Source: Haloactinospora alba (lineage in GTDB: Bacteria > Actinomycetota > Actinomycetes > Streptosporangiales > Streptosporangiaceae). Taken from it: 64,000 nt of DNA. Position numbers and translations under genes: made by a program. Each line of letters opens with the position of its first letter. Position 1 is the stretch's first letter. Shown here one piece after another: positions 25,661 through 35,701 of the stretch. The stretch covers positions 3,085,501-3,149,500 of the forward strand of contig NZ_VFQC01000001.1 in NCBI RefSeq assembly GCF_006717075.1. The letters are read 5' to 3'. Below the pieces are notes generated by a model, which ran no database searches, had not been told where the DNA came from, and saw only the letters and a program-made list of their open reading frames with translations.

Positions 25661-26380
25661 CTACTGGCCTTCATTCTGCAGTTTCGCGATGCGGTTGTCA
25701 TACATCTTGACGAACTCGGGGCGTTCCTCGTGGGCGAGCTCGTAGGCGCGCAGGTCCCGGACCTGCTCGATGGTGAGCTTGCGCAGCCGGCCCCGCACGG
25801 ACGGCAGGGTCGCCTCCTCGTAGTTGGGCACCGGCAGCTCCTCCAGGGCGGGGGCGGCACGCTTGCGGGCGCTCTCCATCGCCTCGTCGCTGGCGGCCTG
25901 GGTGGTGGCCTCGGCGCCGCCGAGCTCGGCGGCGAGGTCCTCCCGCTGCTCCGGCTCGAGTTCCGAGACGGCAGCGGCGGGAGTGCTCTCCCGGGCCGGC
26001 TCCGCGCTGGTTTCCGCGTCGGACGTTTCCGTCCGGGATATTCCGGTGCCGGCGGTACTGGGCGCCTCGTCGGTACCGGAGGTCTCGTCCCGGTCGGTGG
26101 CGCTCCCGCGCTGGGGAGCGGCGGTTTCGGTCGCGGCGGCGGACGCGGCGCCCGCGGCGACCGGTTGGGCCTGGCGGGGGGCGGCTTCCGGCTCCTCGGC
26201 CGGTTCGGGGACCGGCTCGGAGGCCTGTGCTACCTCCGGCTCGGCCGCGCCCTCCCGGGCCTCGGACTCGGGTGCGGTGGTGGTGTCGTCGGCACCGGGC
26301 TGGCCGGACACATCCGGTTTGCGCCCGAAGATTCCTTTGACCACGGTGACGAACTTGGTGGCGAGCGACGTGTTCGGCAT
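25661..26380 (-). CDS. Lipid droplet-associated-type protein
   Basis: 239 residues. The N-terminus MPNTSLATKFVTVVKGIFGR is conserved-looking, the middle ~130 residues are low-complexity Ala/Glu/Thr/Pro, and the C-terminus LPVPNYEEATLPSVRGRLRK through LAHEERPEFVKMYDNRIAKL matches a domain found in actinobacterial proteins annotated as lipid droplet-associated, encoded next to ispH. The C-terminal part may be a small helical bundle. Molecular role is unclear here. It is divergent from ispH, and the 309-base gap holds both promoters. Confidence 0.65.
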   Translation of the reverse strand: MPNTSLATKFVTVVKGIFGRKPDVSGQPGADDTTTAPESEAREGAAEPEVAQASEPVPEPAEEPEAAPRQAQPVAAGAASAAATETAAPQRGSATDRDETSGTDEAPSTAGTGISRTETSDAETSAEPARESTPAAAVSELEPEQREDLAAELGGAEATTQAASDEAMESARKRAAPALEELPVPNYEEATLPSVRGRLRKLTIEQVRDLRAYELAHEERPEFVKMYDNRIAKLQNEGQ

Positions 26381-26665
26381 GGGACTGGGGGCTCCTGATT
26401 TTTCTCGACAGGGCAAACGTGGTGGGGCGCCCCGAGAGGCAGCGAGAAAGGCACCATGTCCCACGGGACGCGAACCGCTACCACTGCGTTATCGGACTAC
26501 ACGGGACCTCCAGAATAGGGGAACCGAGGTCGCCAGCGGCGCGCGGAACGCGCACGATTTCCCTACAGTCCTCGGAAAACGCGTCCGCGCTGTTACAGCA
26601 TCGTCATGGAGGTGAGACAAGCACGGCGTTTCGGGTGTGTCTGGTCACAGCGGAACGCGTTGTGC

Positions 26666-26682
26666 CCTATGGCCCATAGGAT
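26666..26682 (+). promoter_or_regulatory. Inverted repeat and likely -10 box just upstream of ispH
   Basis: CCTATGGCCCATAGG (6-bp arms, 3-base centre, 26666-26680) overlaps TAGGAT (26677-26682), a good -10-like hexamer seven bases before the ispH ATG. Such spacing suggests a leaderless or very short-leader transcript whose promoter could be covered by a dimeric regulator bound to the repeat. Inferred only from sequence. Confidence 0.4.
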
Positions 26683-26689
26683 TGGGGGT

Positions 26690-27664
26690 ATGACTGCGAC
26701 GAATCGCCGCCGTGTCCTACTCGCCCAGCCCCGCGGCTACTGCGCCGGGGTGGATCGCGCTGTTGTCACGGTCGAGAAGGCCCTGGAGCAGTACGGCGCA
26801 CCCGTCTACGTACGCAAGCAGATCGTGCACAACACGCACGTTGTGAGTTCCCTGGAGAAACGCGGCGCGATCTTCGTCGAGGACACCAGTGAGGTCCCCG
26901 AGGGCGCCATCGTCGTCTTCTCCGCGCACGGGGTGTCCCCCCAGGTGCACGAGGAGGCGCAGCGGCGGCAGTTGAAGACGGTCGACGCCACCTGCCCCCT
27001 GGTGACCAAGGTGCACAAGGAGGCGCAGCGCTTCGCCAACCAGGACCGCGACATCATCCTCATCGGGCACACCGGCCACGAGGAGGTCGAGGGCACCAGC
27101 GGACACGCCCCCGAGAACATCCAGGTGGTGGAGAGCCCCGAGGAGGTGGACCAGGTCGAGGTCCGCGACCCGGACAACGTCTCCTGGCTGTCCCAGACCA
27201 CCCTGTCGGTGGACGAGACCAACCAGACCGTGCACGCCCTGCGGGAGAAGTTCCCCAACCTCCTGGACCCGCCCAGCGACGACATCTGCTACGCCACCTC
27301 CAACCGCCAGGACGCGGTGAAGGAGATGGCCGCCCAGTGCGACCTGGTGCTGGTGGTCGGGTCGGACAACTCGTCCAACTCGGTCCGGCTCGTGGAGGTG
27401 GCCCTGGACGCCGGAGCCAGCACCGCCCACCTGATCGACAACGCGTCGATGCTGCAGGAGGAGTGGCTGTCCGACGTGGCGACCGTGGGCGTCACCAGCG
27501 GCGCCTCCGTTCCGGACACGCTGGTGACCGAACTCCTGGAGCGGCTGGCCGGACTGGGCTTCGACTCGGTCGAGGACGTGCGCACCGCCGAGGAGAACCT
27601 GACCTTCTCCCTGCCGAAGGAACTGCGCAAGGACCTGCGGGCCGAGCAGGCCCAGCAGTCCTGA
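26690..27664 (+). CDS. ispH: 4-hydroxy-3-methylbut-2-enyl diphosphate reductase
   Basis: 324 residues. IspH reduces HMBPP to IPP and DMAPP, the last step of the MEP isoprenoid pathway, using a [4Fe-4S] cluster. The three cluster Cys are in [23 protein letters not shown] and [11 protein letters not shown]; substrate-binding His lie in HNTHVV and SAHGVSP, and the proton-relay Glu in GHEEVEG. The C-terminus [13 protein letters not shown] is also typical. The ATG at 26690 begins [18 protein letters not shown]; the region before it has no conserved sequence. The isoprenyl diphosphate synthase at 53286-54047 uses its products. Confidence 0.97.
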   Translation: MTATNRRRVLLAQPRGYCAGVDRAVVTVEKALEQYGAPVYVRKQIVHNTHVVSSLEKRGAIFVEDTSEVPEGAIVVFSAHGVSPQVHEEAQRRQLKTVDATCPLVTKVHKEAQRFANQDRDIILIGHTGHEEVEGTSGHAPENIQVVESPEEVDQVEVRDPDNVSWLSQTTLSVDETNQTVHALREKFPNLLDPPSDDICYATSNRQDAVKEMAAQCDLVLVVGSDNSSNSVRLVEVALDAGASTAHLIDNASMLQEEWLSDVATVGVTSGASVPDTLVTELLERLAGLGFDSVEDVRTAEENLTFSLPKELRKDLRAEQAQQS

Positions 27665-27703
27665 CCGCCCCGGCCGCGCCGCGGTGCTCGGGAACGGCGG
27701 TCC

Positions 27704-28342
27704 TCACTCGGTGGACGCCCCGTCGGTGTCGGGTGAGGCGCGGCGCGGTTCGAGCTGGGAGAGCAGGCCGGTGATGTCGTCGGCCAGTTTGCGGGCGCTG
27801 GCGCCGTCCCGGCGCACCACCTCGGACACGGCGACCAGCATGGCGCCGCTGACCACCATCAGCAGGGCCTCGTCCACCGGCTCCTCGGCCTTGCGGAACA
27901 GGGCCACGTTGCGGTCGGTCCACTCGCGCAGCCGGGTCCGCAGCTGGGACTCGAAACCGGGTGGCCCGTCACCGCTGAAGAACAGCAGCGTGGTGTCGCG
28001 CTCCTCGATGCATCCCTCCAGGTAGGCGCGCGCCGCCGCGTACATGAGCTGGGTGGGGTCGGTCTCCCCCCGGGCGCGGGCCTGGGCCGCCACGCGGTGG
28101 GTACGTTCCTGCTGGCGCTGCTGGAACTCCTCGTACAGCGCCATGTAGAGCTCGGCCTTGCCGCTGAAGTGGTGGTAGAGGCTTCCGACGCTGGCTCCCG
28201 CCTCGGCGACGACCTCGCTCACTCCCGCTCTCGCGAACCCTGTCGTGCAGAACACACGCGCCGCGGCGCTGAGCAGGGCGCTGCGGGTCTCCGCGCCCCG
28301 GTTCGACCCCCGTGTCGGTTTGTGCACATTCTCCGCAGTCAC
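27704..28342 (-). CDS. TetR family transcriptional regulator
   Basis: 212 residues. The HTH is [20 protein letters not shown] followed by [19 protein letters not shown], very close to the TetR consensus. The ligand domain is helical and includes [18 protein letters not shown], resembling the C-terminal domains of TetR proteins such as AcrR-type regulators. The GTG at 28342 is used because upstream in-frame sequence is not conserved; its binding site is weak. It is divergent from glpX across 170 bases and converges on ispH. Target genes unknown. Confidence 0.85.
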   Translation of the reverse strand: MTAENVHKPTRGSNRGAETRSALLSAAARVFCTTGFARAGVSEVVAEAGASVGSLYHHFSGKAELYMALYEEFQQRQQERTHRVAAQARARGETDPTQLMYAAARAYLEGCIEERDTTLLFFSGDGPPGFESQLRTRLREWTDRNVALFRKAEEPVDEALLMVVSGAMLVAVSEVVRRDGASARKLADDITGLLSQLEPRRASPDTDGASTE

Positions 28343-28512
28343 GTCCGAATACCGTCCCAATCGCTGTGGCTCGCCGGTCAGCCCGCCTCGGCACGAAGCT
28401 GGGCCAGTTGAATAGGCTAGTCCCACGCCGCCGCTCCTCGTGGGCGGCGTGCGCTGACCGCGTTTCCCGTCCCGGCAGGTGTTGGTGCCGGAGTGAAGCT
28501 GAGAGGCCGCGC

Positions 28513-29538
28513 ATGACCGAGCACACGAGCGGGGAGCACCACAGCTCCGAGGTGCCCGACCGTAACCTCGCGCTGGAACTGGTCCGGGTGACCGAGGCCG
28601 CGGCGCTGGCCGCGGCCCGGTGGGTCGGCAAGGGGAACAAGAACGGTGCCGACGGGGTCGCGGTGCGCGGGATGCGGCACCTGATCAGCACCGTGTCCAT
28701 GCACGGGACCGTCGTCATCGGCGAGGGCGAGAAGGACAACGCGCCCATGCTGTACAACGGCGAGGAGGTCGGCAACGGCGGCGGGTCGGAGTGCGACGTC
28801 GCCGTGGACCCGATCGACGGCACCCGGCTGACCGCGATGGGGATGCCGAACGCGCTCTCGGTGATCGCGGTGAGCCCGCGCCACTCCATGTTCGACCCCT
28901 CCGCCGTGTTCTACATGGAGAAGCTCGCCGCCGGCCCGGAGGCCGCCGATGTGGTGGACATCACCGCTCCGGTCGCGGACAACATCCAGGCGGTGGCGCG
29001 CGCCAAGGGCGGTACCGCCCAGGACGTCACCGTGGTCATCCTGGACCGGCCCCGCCACGAGGAGATCGTGCGCGAGGTGCGCGCGGCGGGGGCGCGGATC
29101 AAGTTCATCACCGACGGGGACGTCGCCGGCGCCATCATGGCCGCCCGTGCCGGCACGGGCGTGGACCTGCTGCTGGGGGTCGGCGGAACCCCGGAGGGGA
29201 TCATCACCGCCTGCGCCATGAAGTGCCTCGGCGGGACGATCCAAGGCCGATTGTGGCCAACGGACGACGCGGAGCGCGAGGCCGCGAAACGGGCCGGGGT
29301 CGACCCGCAGCAGGTGCTGACCACGAACGACCTGGTCGGTTCCGAGGACGTGTTCTTCGCCGCCACCGGCATCACGGAGGGGGAACTGGTGGGCGGCGTG
29401 CGTTACGAGCCCGACGGTGTGATGACGGACTCCCTGGTCATGCGGGGCCGCAGCGGTACGGTTCGCTCGGTGCGCAGCGAGCACCAGTTGACGAAGCTGG
29501 CCGGCTACAGCGGGATCGACTTCGCCTCGGCGAACTGA
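28513..29538 (+). CDS. glpX: Class II fructose-1,6-bisphosphatase
   Basis: 341 residues. GlpX removes the 1-phosphate of fructose 1,6-bisphosphate in gluconeogenesis and is the only FBPase of most actinobacteria. Motifs: [31 protein letters not shown] (metal and phosphate binding), [22 protein letters not shown] and [19 protein letters not shown]. The protein begins [20 protein letters not shown] with ATG at 28513. It sits ~4.8 kb upstream of fumC on the same strand, a grouping seen in other actinomycetes, though here an exporter on the other strand separates them. Confidence 0.97.
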   Translation: MTEHTSGEHHSSEVPDRNLALELVRVTEAAALAAARWVGKGNKNGADGVAVRGMRHLISTVSMHGTVVIGEGEKDNAPMLYNGEEVGNGGGSECDVAVDPIDGTRLTAMGMPNALSVIAVSPRHSMFDPSAVFYMEKLAAGPEAADVVDITAPVADNIQAVARAKGGTAQDVTVVILDRPRHEEIVREVRAAGARIKFITDGDVAGAIMAARAGTGVDLLLGVGGTPEGIITACAMKCLGGTIQGRLWPTDDAEREAAKRAGVDPQQVLTTNDLVGSEDVFFAATGITEGELVGGVRYEPDGVMTDSLVMRGRSGTVRSVRSEHQLTKLAGYSGIDFASAN

Positions 29539-29710
29539 CGCGCGGAGCGACCGCGCCGGCACCACCGTCCCCACCCGCGGTGAAGAGCGTATTATACCCG
29601 TTCAACCGGGGTAACGCACGCGCGGTGCCGGCGCCGGGCACCGGATTCGGACAGATCACACGTGTCAGCGTTGGTACCTTACGAGGCGACACGCATCTTC
29701 CGGAGGTCCG

Positions 29711-31432
29711 ATGTCCTATCCCGATCCCCCCAACCAGCCGTCCTGGATGCCGCCGGGTCCCAACCCCGGCGGTCAGCCGTCCGGTGGGCAGCAGCCCCCC
29801 AGCGGCTACCCGCCCGGTGGTCCGCCACCCGGTGGGCCTCCGCCACCCGGCGGGCCTCCGCCGCCCGGCGGTCCGCCCCAACAGCCGATGGGAGGAGCCC
29901 CCTACCCGCAGCAACCGCCGCAGGGCAAGCCGCGGAAGAAGCGGATCTGGATGATCCCCGTGGCCGCCGGTGTGGGCGTCGCCCTCATGGCGACCACCGT
30001 GTGGGCCTCGTCCTCGGTCTTCAGCGACCTGTTCGGCGGGCCGCAGCCGGAGTCGGCGCTGCCCAGCTCGTCGATCGCGTTCACCAAGCTCGACCTGAAG
30101 CCGTCCGGCAACCAGCTCGCCGACTACGCGTCGTTCGTCGAGAAGCTGCCCAAGGAGCTGCGCGACGAGATCGACCCGGAGGCCGACCCGGCGAAGGAGA
30201 TCATCGAGGACGAGTACGACTACCTCGACTACGAGGAGGACGTGGAACCGTGGCTGGGGCAGCGGTTCGGCATGTCCGTGTGGGAGCCCGACAACGACAG
30301 CGCTGACCAGGGTGAGGGCTTCGCCACGGTGGTGGCGATCGCCATCGAGGACCAGGACGCCGCCGAGGAGGCGCTCAGCGAGGTCAAGGACAACGAGGAC
30401 GACGTCTACTACGACGTCCGCGAGGACTTCGCGCTCCTCGCCCCGAACGAGGCCACGTTCTCCGACCTGGACGACCAGGTGGAATCCGACGGCACCCTGG
30501 AGGAGAACTCCGCGTTCTCCGAGGACATGGGCAACGTCGGGGACAACAGCGTCGCCGCGGCGTGGGCCGACCTGGAGGGCATCTCCGGCCTCATGGAGGA
30601 CTCGGGCGGCTCCATGGACTACTCCGACGAGTACGGCTACGACGACGACTACGGCTCCGGTTACGAGGAGGACCCCCTCCCCGACCCCACGGAGAGCCTC
30701 GACGAGCTCAAGGGCCGCATGGCCGTCGGAGTGACGATCAACAGCGACAGCCTCGAGCTGCGCGGCGACGTCACCAACCTCAGCGTCAACGGCTCCTCCC
30801 CCTCGGACTACCCCACCCCCGAGCCGGGACTGGACTCGCTGGGCAAGCTCCCCGACGACACGGTGCTCGCTGTCGGCGGCAACGGGCTGGACGAGTTCGC
30901 GAAGAAGGCGTGGGAGGAGAACTCCGACAGCATCGATGACGTCGACGCCATCGAGCGGGGCTTCGACGAGGAGTTCGGGGAACCGCTCCCCGACGCGTTC
31001 TCCAGCATCCTCGGGAGCAAGACCGCCCTGGGCTTCACCGACCTGGGAGGTGCGCTCACCGGCCCCGGTTCCGGTGGCATGCCGTCCTTCCAGCTGCGGG
31101 CGGTGGGAGCCGACTCCGACCTGCTGGAGAAGGTCGTCGAGGTGATGGAGGAGGACTCCTACGGCTCCGCGCCGGGTGTGAACGAGGACGGCGACGCCGT
31201 CGTCGTCTCCTCCGGCACGACCAGTTCCGGCAAGCTCGCCGATGACCCGCTGTACGAGCGGGCCATGGGCGGCATGGACGACGCCGGGATCGGCGCCTAC
31301 ATGGACCTGGAACAGCCCATGAAGGAGGCCGGCGAATCCTCCCCCGAGGAGTTCGGCGCCCTGGGTGCCGGCGTGGGCTACGACGAGGACAAAGTGTCGC
31401 TCACCATGCGGTGGGCGCCCAACGGCGGCTAA
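29711..31432 (+). CDS. DUF3352-type membrane-anchored protein
   Basis: 573 residues. A Pro/Gly-rich cytoplasmic N-terminus (~70 residues, PPGGPP repeats) is followed by a single membrane helix (IWMIPVAAGVGVALMATTVW) and a large acidic extracytoplasmic domain. The latter contains LPSSSIAFTKLDLKPSGNQL and later LGKLPDDTVLAVGGNGLDEF, typical of DUF3352 proteins in actinomycetes. There is an Asp/Tyr/Gly-rich insert (SDEYGYDDDYGSGYEEDP). Function unknown. A clear hairpin follows the stop. Confidence 0.75.
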   Translation: MSYPDPPNQPSWMPPGPNPGGQPSGGQQPPSGYPPGGPPPGGPPPPGGPPPPGGPPQQPMGGAPYPQQPPQGKPRKKRIWMIPVAAGVGVALMATTVWASSSVFSDLFGGPQPESALPSSSIAFTKLDLKPSGNQLADYASFVEKLPKELRDEIDPEADPAKEIIEDEYDYLDYEEDVEPWLGQRFGMSVWEPDNDSADQGEGFATVVAIAIEDQDAAEEALSEVKDNEDDVYYDVREDFALLAPNEATFSDLDDQVESDGTLEENSAFSEDMGNVGDNSVAAAWADLEGISGLMEDSGGSMDYSDEYGYDDDYGSGYEEDPLPDPTESLDELKGRMAVGVTINSDSLELRGDVTNLSVNGSSPSDYPTPEPGLDSLGKLPDDTVLAVGGNGLDEFAKKAWEENSDSIDDVDAIERGFDEEFGEPLPDAFSSILGSKTALGFTDLGGALTGPGSGGMPSFQLRAVGADSDLLEKVVEVMEEDSYGSAPGVNEDGDAVVVSSGTTSSGKLADDPLYERAMGGMDDAGIGAYMDLEQPMKEAGESSPEEFGALGAGVGYDEDKVSLTMRWAPNGG

Positions 31433-31442
31433 TCGTCGGTAC

Positions 31443-31496
31443 GGCCCGCCCGTGCGGGCCGCGGTTTCGGGCGGTGCCCCACCGGGGCACCGCCCG
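31443..31496. terminator. Double hairpin between convergent genes
   Basis: Two stem-loops: GGCCCGC/GCGGGCC (31443-31460, 4-base loop) and a perfect 13-bp stem CGGGCGGTGCCCC/GGGGCACCGCCCG with a 3-base loop (31468-31496). They fill the gap between the DUF3352 gene and the ABC permease gene and can work in both directions. Confidence 0.75.
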
Positions 31497-31510
31497 ACGT
31501 GTGCCGACGG

Positions 31511-32344
31511 TCAGTCGATGAGCCTGCGGCGCATCTGGAACACCGCCAGGCACCACATCACGGCCACGAACACCAGCAGCACGGCGACGTGCCCGAGGTC
31601 GGCGGCCGGCTCCATGCCGAAGGCGGCGTCCCGGACGAGCTCCACACAGTGGTACAGCGGGTTGACCTTCGCCAGCACCTGCGCCCAGGCCGGCAGGGTG
31701 TCCACCGGGAAGAACGTCCCCGCGATCAGGAACAGCGGCGTGATCAGGCCGGAGATGATGTAGTCCATCGTCTTGATGGACGGCACCAGCGCCGACATCC
31801 AGATCCCCGCCAGCGCGAACCCGAACCCGGTGAGACAGGCGATGAGCGGCACGAACAGCATGGTGGGAGCGGGCGGCAGGCCGAACGCCATGGCCACCAG
31901 CAGCGGGGCGCAGCCGTACACGCCGGCTTTCAGCGCGATCCAGCTCGCCTCCGCGGTGACGAGCTCGCGCAGGTCCACCGGGGTCGCCAGCATCCCGTCG
32001 TAGGTGTGCTGGAACACCCGCCGTACGTACGTGTCGATCAGCCCCGGGAACATGGAGGTGAACAGCACCGACATGGCCACGATGCCGGTACCGATGAACT
32101 CGATGTAGGTGTAGCCCGCGACCGCCCCGACCAGGGACCCCAGCCCGAACCCGAACGCCAGCAGGAAGATGAGCGGTTCGACGAGGGCGGCGAAGGTGGT
32201 CGGTTGCCAGCTGCGCCGGTACAGCGCCCACTCCCGGGCGAGCACGGCGGCGATGGGAGCGAGTTCGAACCGCCCCGGCGGCACGGCGGCCTGCCGGGGG
32301 CGGGCGGTCTCGGTCGTCTCCGTTCGGTCAGCAAGCCCGGTCAA
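31511..32344 (-). CDS. ABC-2 type transporter permease
   Basis: 277 residues with about six membrane helices (FAALVEPLIFLLAFGFGLGS, YIEFIGTGIVAMSVLFTSMF, GCAPLLVAMAFGL, MLFVPLIACLTGFGFALAG, YIISGLITPLFLIAGTFFP, LGHVAVLLVFVAVMWCLAVF). The first helix region and the YVRRVFQHTYDGMLATP loop match ABC-2 permeases of the NodJ/DrrB type, exporters of lipids, antibiotics or oligosaccharides. Its ATG overlaps the stop of the ATPase gene (ATGA), so both are coupled and form one exporter. Substrate not identifiable. Confidence 0.88.
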   Translation of the reverse strand: MTGLADRTETTETARPRQAAVPPGRFELAPIAAVLAREWALYRRSWQPTTFAALVEPLIFLLAFGFGLGSLVGAVAGYTYIEFIGTGIVAMSVLFTSMFPGLIDTYVRRVFQHTYDGMLATPVDLRELVTAEASWIALKAGVYGCAPLLVAMAFGLPPAPTMLFVPLIACLTGFGFALAGIWMSALVPSIKTMDYIISGLITPLFLIAGTFFPVDTLPAWAQVLAKVNPLYHCVELVRDAAFGMEPAADLGHVAVLLVFVAVMWCLAVFQMRRRLID

Positions 32345-33276
32345 TCGACACGCTCCCCGGTCAGTGTCACGAATACGTCCTCAAGGTTGCTGGGGCGGGT
32401 GTGGCCCCGCCCCAGGGTGTCGCGCAGCGACTCCGGCATGGTCTCGGCACGCAGCACCGACAGTGTCGCCCCGGTGCGCCGGGTCGTCATCCCCGCCTCC
32501 CGCGCGAGGCGTTCGGTCGTGTCCGCACCGGAGTGGCCGGTGTGGAACTCCTCCACGGTGGTTCCCGCGTAGTCGGCGATCAGTTCCTCCGGGGTACCGC
32601 GGGTGACGACCCTCCCGGCGGCCATGAGCGCGGCCTCGTCGGAGAGCCGTTGGGCCTCCTCGATGTAGTGGGTGGACATCAGCACGGTGACGTTGTCGCC
32701 GCGGAGCTCGCTGACGAGGCTCCACAGCTCCTGGCGGACCTGCGGGTCCAGCCCCACCGTGGGCTCGTCCAGCAGCACGAGGCTGGGGTTGTGCACCAGG
32801 CCGCGGGCGATGAGCAGGCGGCGGCGCATCCCGCCGGACAGCTTGTCCGCGCGGGTGTGGCGACGGTCGGAGAGGTGGGCGATGGCCAGCGCGCGGTCGA
32901 CGGCCGCCGCGCGGTGGGAACGCGGAACCCGGTACAGGTGGGTGAACACCTGCAGGTTCTCGGCGACGGTGAGCTCCTCGTCGAGGTTGTCGTTCTGGGG
33001 TACCACTCCCATCCGGGCACGGGCGCGCTTGGCCGCGCGGGGAACGGGGTTGCCGAGCACGGTGATGCTCCCGGAGTCGGCACGGCTCTGCGCGGTGAGC
33101 ATCCGCATGAGGGTGGACTTTCCCGCGCCGTTGGGGCCGAGGAGTCCCAGGACCATGCCGGCGGACACGTCCAGGTCGAGGTGGTCGACCGCGGTGAGGG
33201 AGCCGAACCGTTTCACCACGTCGCGCAGGGACAGCGCCGGCGGGTCATCGGGCGCGCCTGTGACAGATGAAGCCAT
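32341..33276 (-). CDS. ABC transporter ATP-binding protein (DrrA/NodI type)
   Basis: 311 residues. Walker A GLLGPNGAGKSTLMRMLT, Q-loop VVPQNDNLDEELT, signature KLSGGMRRRLLIARGL, Walker B LVLLDEPTVGLDPQ and H-loop MSTHYIEEAQ are all intact. The C-terminal ~80 residues (EELIADYAGTTVEEF ... PSNLEDVFVTLTGE) are the DrrA/NodI-like extension. Two copies would energise the downstream permease. The ATG at 33276 starts MASSVTGAPDDPPALSLRDV; the frame extends through an inverted-repeat element upstream, which is not coding. Confidence 0.93.
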   Translation of the reverse strand: MASSVTGAPDDPPALSLRDVVKRFGSLTAVDHLDLDVSAGMVLGLLGPNGAGKSTLMRMLTAQSRADSGSITVLGNPVPRAAKRARARMGVVPQNDNLDEELTVAENLQVFTHLYRVPRSHRAAAVDRALAIAHLSDRRHTRADKLSGGMRRRLLIARGLVHNPSLVLLDEPTVGLDPQVRQELWSLVSELRGDNVTVLMSTHYIEEAQRLSDEAALMAAGRVVTRGTPEELIADYAGTTVEEFHTGHSGADTTERLAREAGMTTRRTGATLSVLRAETMPESLRDTLGRGHTRPSNLEDVFVTLTGERVD

Positions 33277-33407
33277 GGGATCACCGTAGGTGTGCGGACG
33301 GGTCCGTCTCCACTGGTTTTCCCTCCGGCGGGTGCCGGGCACACGGGCGGTGGCCGGACGCGGCCGGACTGCGCGGGGGCGACGCGCGCGTCCATCGGAC
33401 AGGGCCC

Positions 33408-33571
33408 AGGTCCTGTTTTTCGGACGCTGTTCGTCGCGAGCGGCGTCTCCAGTGCCGCCCGGCAAGGCCGAGGAGGGAGGCGGAGCGGACCCTCTGTCGA
33501 CCGACGAGAACGCCGCCGGGCGGTGTGCTGGGGCGGCGCGCAGCAGGACAAGCGTCCGAAAAACAGGACCT
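33408..33571. mobile_element. MITE-like element A, 164 bp with 21-bp perfect terminal inverted repeats
   Basis: The left arm starts AGGTCCTGTT and ends CGGACGCT (33408-33428); the right arm is its exact complement (33551-33571). The interior has no gene. Most of it aligns with element B at 42068-42227, including GACCGACGAGAACG and a GAGGGAGG-CGGAGCGG core. The right end forms CTAG with the flank. It lies between the divergent ABC exporter and DUF1707 genes, ending 12 bases before the DUF1707 start codon, so that gene's promoter must be inside or across it. No transposase is encoded. Confidence 0.75.
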
Positions 33572-33583
33572 AGCCTGGGACGC

Positions 33584-34174
33584 GTGAGCGAACCTGTCCC
33601 TCCCGCGCGGATGCGGGCCTCGCACGCCGACCGGGAACGTGTCGTGGCGACGCTGCGTGAGGCGGCCGTGGACGGCCGGCTGGAGATGTCCGAATTCGTC
33701 GAGCGGTGCGAACGCGTCTACGAGGCCCGGACGTTGGGGGAACTGCCGGAGTTCACCCGGGACCTGGTGGAGGAGGACGCGCAACCGGTCCAGGTGCGCG
33801 AGGCTCCGGTGGCGGCGCTGGGCACCACGGTCACGCGTTCGGGCCGGTGGGTGGTGCGGCCCGAGGAGTACGTCCTGGCGCTGTTCGGCACGGCGGAGCT
33901 GGATCTGCGGGACGCGCTGCTGGCGCGCGAGCACGTCCGGATGACCGCGACCAGCGTGTTCGGCCGGATCCGCGTCCACGTCCCCGAGGGGGTGGAGGTG
34001 CGGGTCCGCGGTTGGTCGTTCCTCGGGCAGCGCGGCGTCTCCGGCCGGCGCGGACGGCCGCGCGACGGCCCGGTCCTGGAGCTGCGGGGGTTCTGCGTAC
34101 TGGGTTCGCTTCTGGTGCGCACCCCGAAACGGCGGTGGTGGCTGCCGTGGCGCGGGCGGCGGGCGCTGGAGTGA
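33584..34174 (+). CDS. DUF1707 protein with LiaF-like C-terminal domain
   Basis: 196 residues. The first ~55 (RASHADRERVVATLREAAVD, RLEMSEFVERCERVYEARTL) are a DUF1707 SHOCT-like domain common in actinobacteria. The C-terminal half (VLALFGTAELDLRDALLARE, RIRVHVPEGVEVRVRGWSFL) has the beta-strand repeats of the DUF2154/LiaF C-terminal domain, linked to cell-envelope stress responses. No membrane segment is seen. The GTG at 33584 begins SEPVPPARMRASHAD; an ATG ten codons later is possible. The start lies next to inverted-repeat element A. Confidence 0.8.
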   Translation: MSEPVPPARMRASHADRERVVATLREAAVDGRLEMSEFVERCERVYEARTLGELPEFTRDLVEEDAQPVQVREAPVAALGTTVTRSGRWVVRPEEYVLALFGTAELDLRDALLAREHVRMTATSVFGRIRVHVPEGVEVRVRGWSFLGQRGVSGRRGRPRDGPVLELRGFCVLGSLLVRTPKRRWWLPWRGRRALE

Positions 34175-34312
34175 GGCCCGGACCCGGCGCCGGACGACCA
34201 CCGGGAAACCGTGACGTGGGATGGTGCACAGCACACGCGGCGGGACCGCGGGCACCGCTCACCGGCACGTCTGGCAAGGTTGAGCACAGGTTTCTGTGGA
34301 GGTGTGTTCTTA

Positions 34313-35701
34313 ATGAGTGAGTTTCGCGTCGAGCACGACTCGATGGGTGAGGTCCAGGTGCCCGCTGAGGCCAAGTGGCGGGCGCAGACCCAACGCGCGG
34401 TGCAGAACTTCCCGATCTCCGGGCAGGGGCTGGAGAACGCCCACATCGCCGCGCTGGGACAGATCAAGGCCGCGGCCGCCGCTGTCAACGCCGAGCTGGG
34501 AGTGATCCCGGCCGACATGGGCGAGGCGATCCGGGGCGCCGCCCTGGAGGTGGCCGAGGGTTCCTGGGACGGTGAGTTCCCCGTCGACGTGTTCCAGACC
34601 GGCTCGGGCACATCCAGCAACATGAACACGAACGAGGTCGTGGCGACGCTGGCGACGGAGAAGCTCGGCCAGTCGGTGCACCCGAACGACCACGTGAACG
34701 CGTCGCAGTCCTCCAACGACGTGTTCCCCTCCTCCATCCACATCGCCGCCGTCTCGTTGCTGGTCAACGAGCTGATTCCGGCGTTGGAGCACCTGGAGGG
34801 GGAACTGACGCGCAAGTCGGTGGAGTTCGGCAGCGTCGTGAAGAGCGGCCGCACCCACCTGATGGACGCCACACCGGTGACGCTGGGCCAGGAGTTCGCC
34901 GGTTACGCCGCCCAGGTGCGCCAGGGTGTCGACCGGGTGCGGGCGAGCCTGCCGCGCGTGTCCGAACTGCCGCTGGGCGGCACCGCCGTCGGCACGGGAG
35001 TGAACACCCCGGAGGGGTTCGCCGGGCGGGTGATCAGCGAGATCTCGCGCAACACCGGCCTGCCGCTCAGTGAGGCCGACGACCACTTCGCCGCCCAGGG
35101 CGCCCGGGACGGGCTGGTCGAGCTGTCCGGGCAGCTGCGCGCCATCGCCACGAGCTACGCGAAGATCGCCAACGACATCCGGTGGATGGGCTCCGGCCCG
35201 CGCACCGGGCTGGCCGAGATCGCCCTCCCGGACCTGCAGCCCGGATCCTCGATCATGCCCGGCAAGGTCAACCCGGTGCTGTGCGAGGCGATGCTGCAGG
35301 TGTCCTCCCAGGTGGTGGGCAACGACGCCGCCGTGGCGTTCGGCGGTTCCTCCGGGAACTTCGAACTGAACGTGCAGCTTCCGGTGATCGGCCGCAACGT
35401 GCTGGAGTCCGTCCGGCTACTGTCCAACGTCTCCCGCGTGTTCGCCGACCGCTGTGTGGCCGGGATCACCGCCAACGAGGAGCAGTGCCGCGAGTACGCG
35501 GAGTCCTCGCCCTCCATCGTCACCCCGCTCAACCGCTACATCGGCTACGAGGAGGCCGCCAAGGTCGCCAAGCAGGCGCTGGCCGAGCGCACCACCATCC
35601 GCCAGGTGGTGCACGACCGCGGTTACATCTCGGCGGGCTACCTCACGGAGAAGCAGCTCGACGAGGCCCTCGACGTGCTCACCATGACCAACTCGAGGTA
35701 G
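34313..35701 (+). CDS. fumC: Class II fumarate hydratase
   Basis: 462 residues. It interconverts fumarate and L-malate in the TCA cycle, cytoplasmic homotetramer. Motifs: [53 protein letters not shown] and the fumarase/aspartase signature [11 protein letters not shown] with the catalytic Ser in its loop. The ATG at 34313 has GAGGTG about ten bases upstream. Complete, with normal length and all motifs. Confidence 0.97.
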   Translation: MSEFRVEHDSMGEVQVPAEAKWRAQTQRAVQNFPISGQGLENAHIAALGQIKAAAAAVNAELGVIPADMGEAIRGAALEVAEGSWDGEFPVDVFQTGSGTSSNMNTNEVVATLATEKLGQSVHPNDHVNASQSSNDVFPSSIHIAAVSLLVNELIPALEHLEGELTRKSVEFGSVVKSGRTHLMDATPVTLGQEFAGYAAQVRQGVDRVRASLPRVSELPLGGTAVGTGVNTPEGFAGRVISEISRNTGLPLSEADDHFAAQGARDGLVELSGQLRAIATSYAKIANDIRWMGSGPRTGLAEIALPDLQPGSSIMPGKVNPVLCEAMLQVSSQVVGNDAAVAFGGSSGNFELNVQLPVIGRNVLESVRLLSNVSRVFADRCVAGITANEEQCREYAESSPSIVTPLNRYIGYEEAAKVAKQALAERTTIRQVVHDRGYISAGYLTEKQLDEALDVLTMTNSR

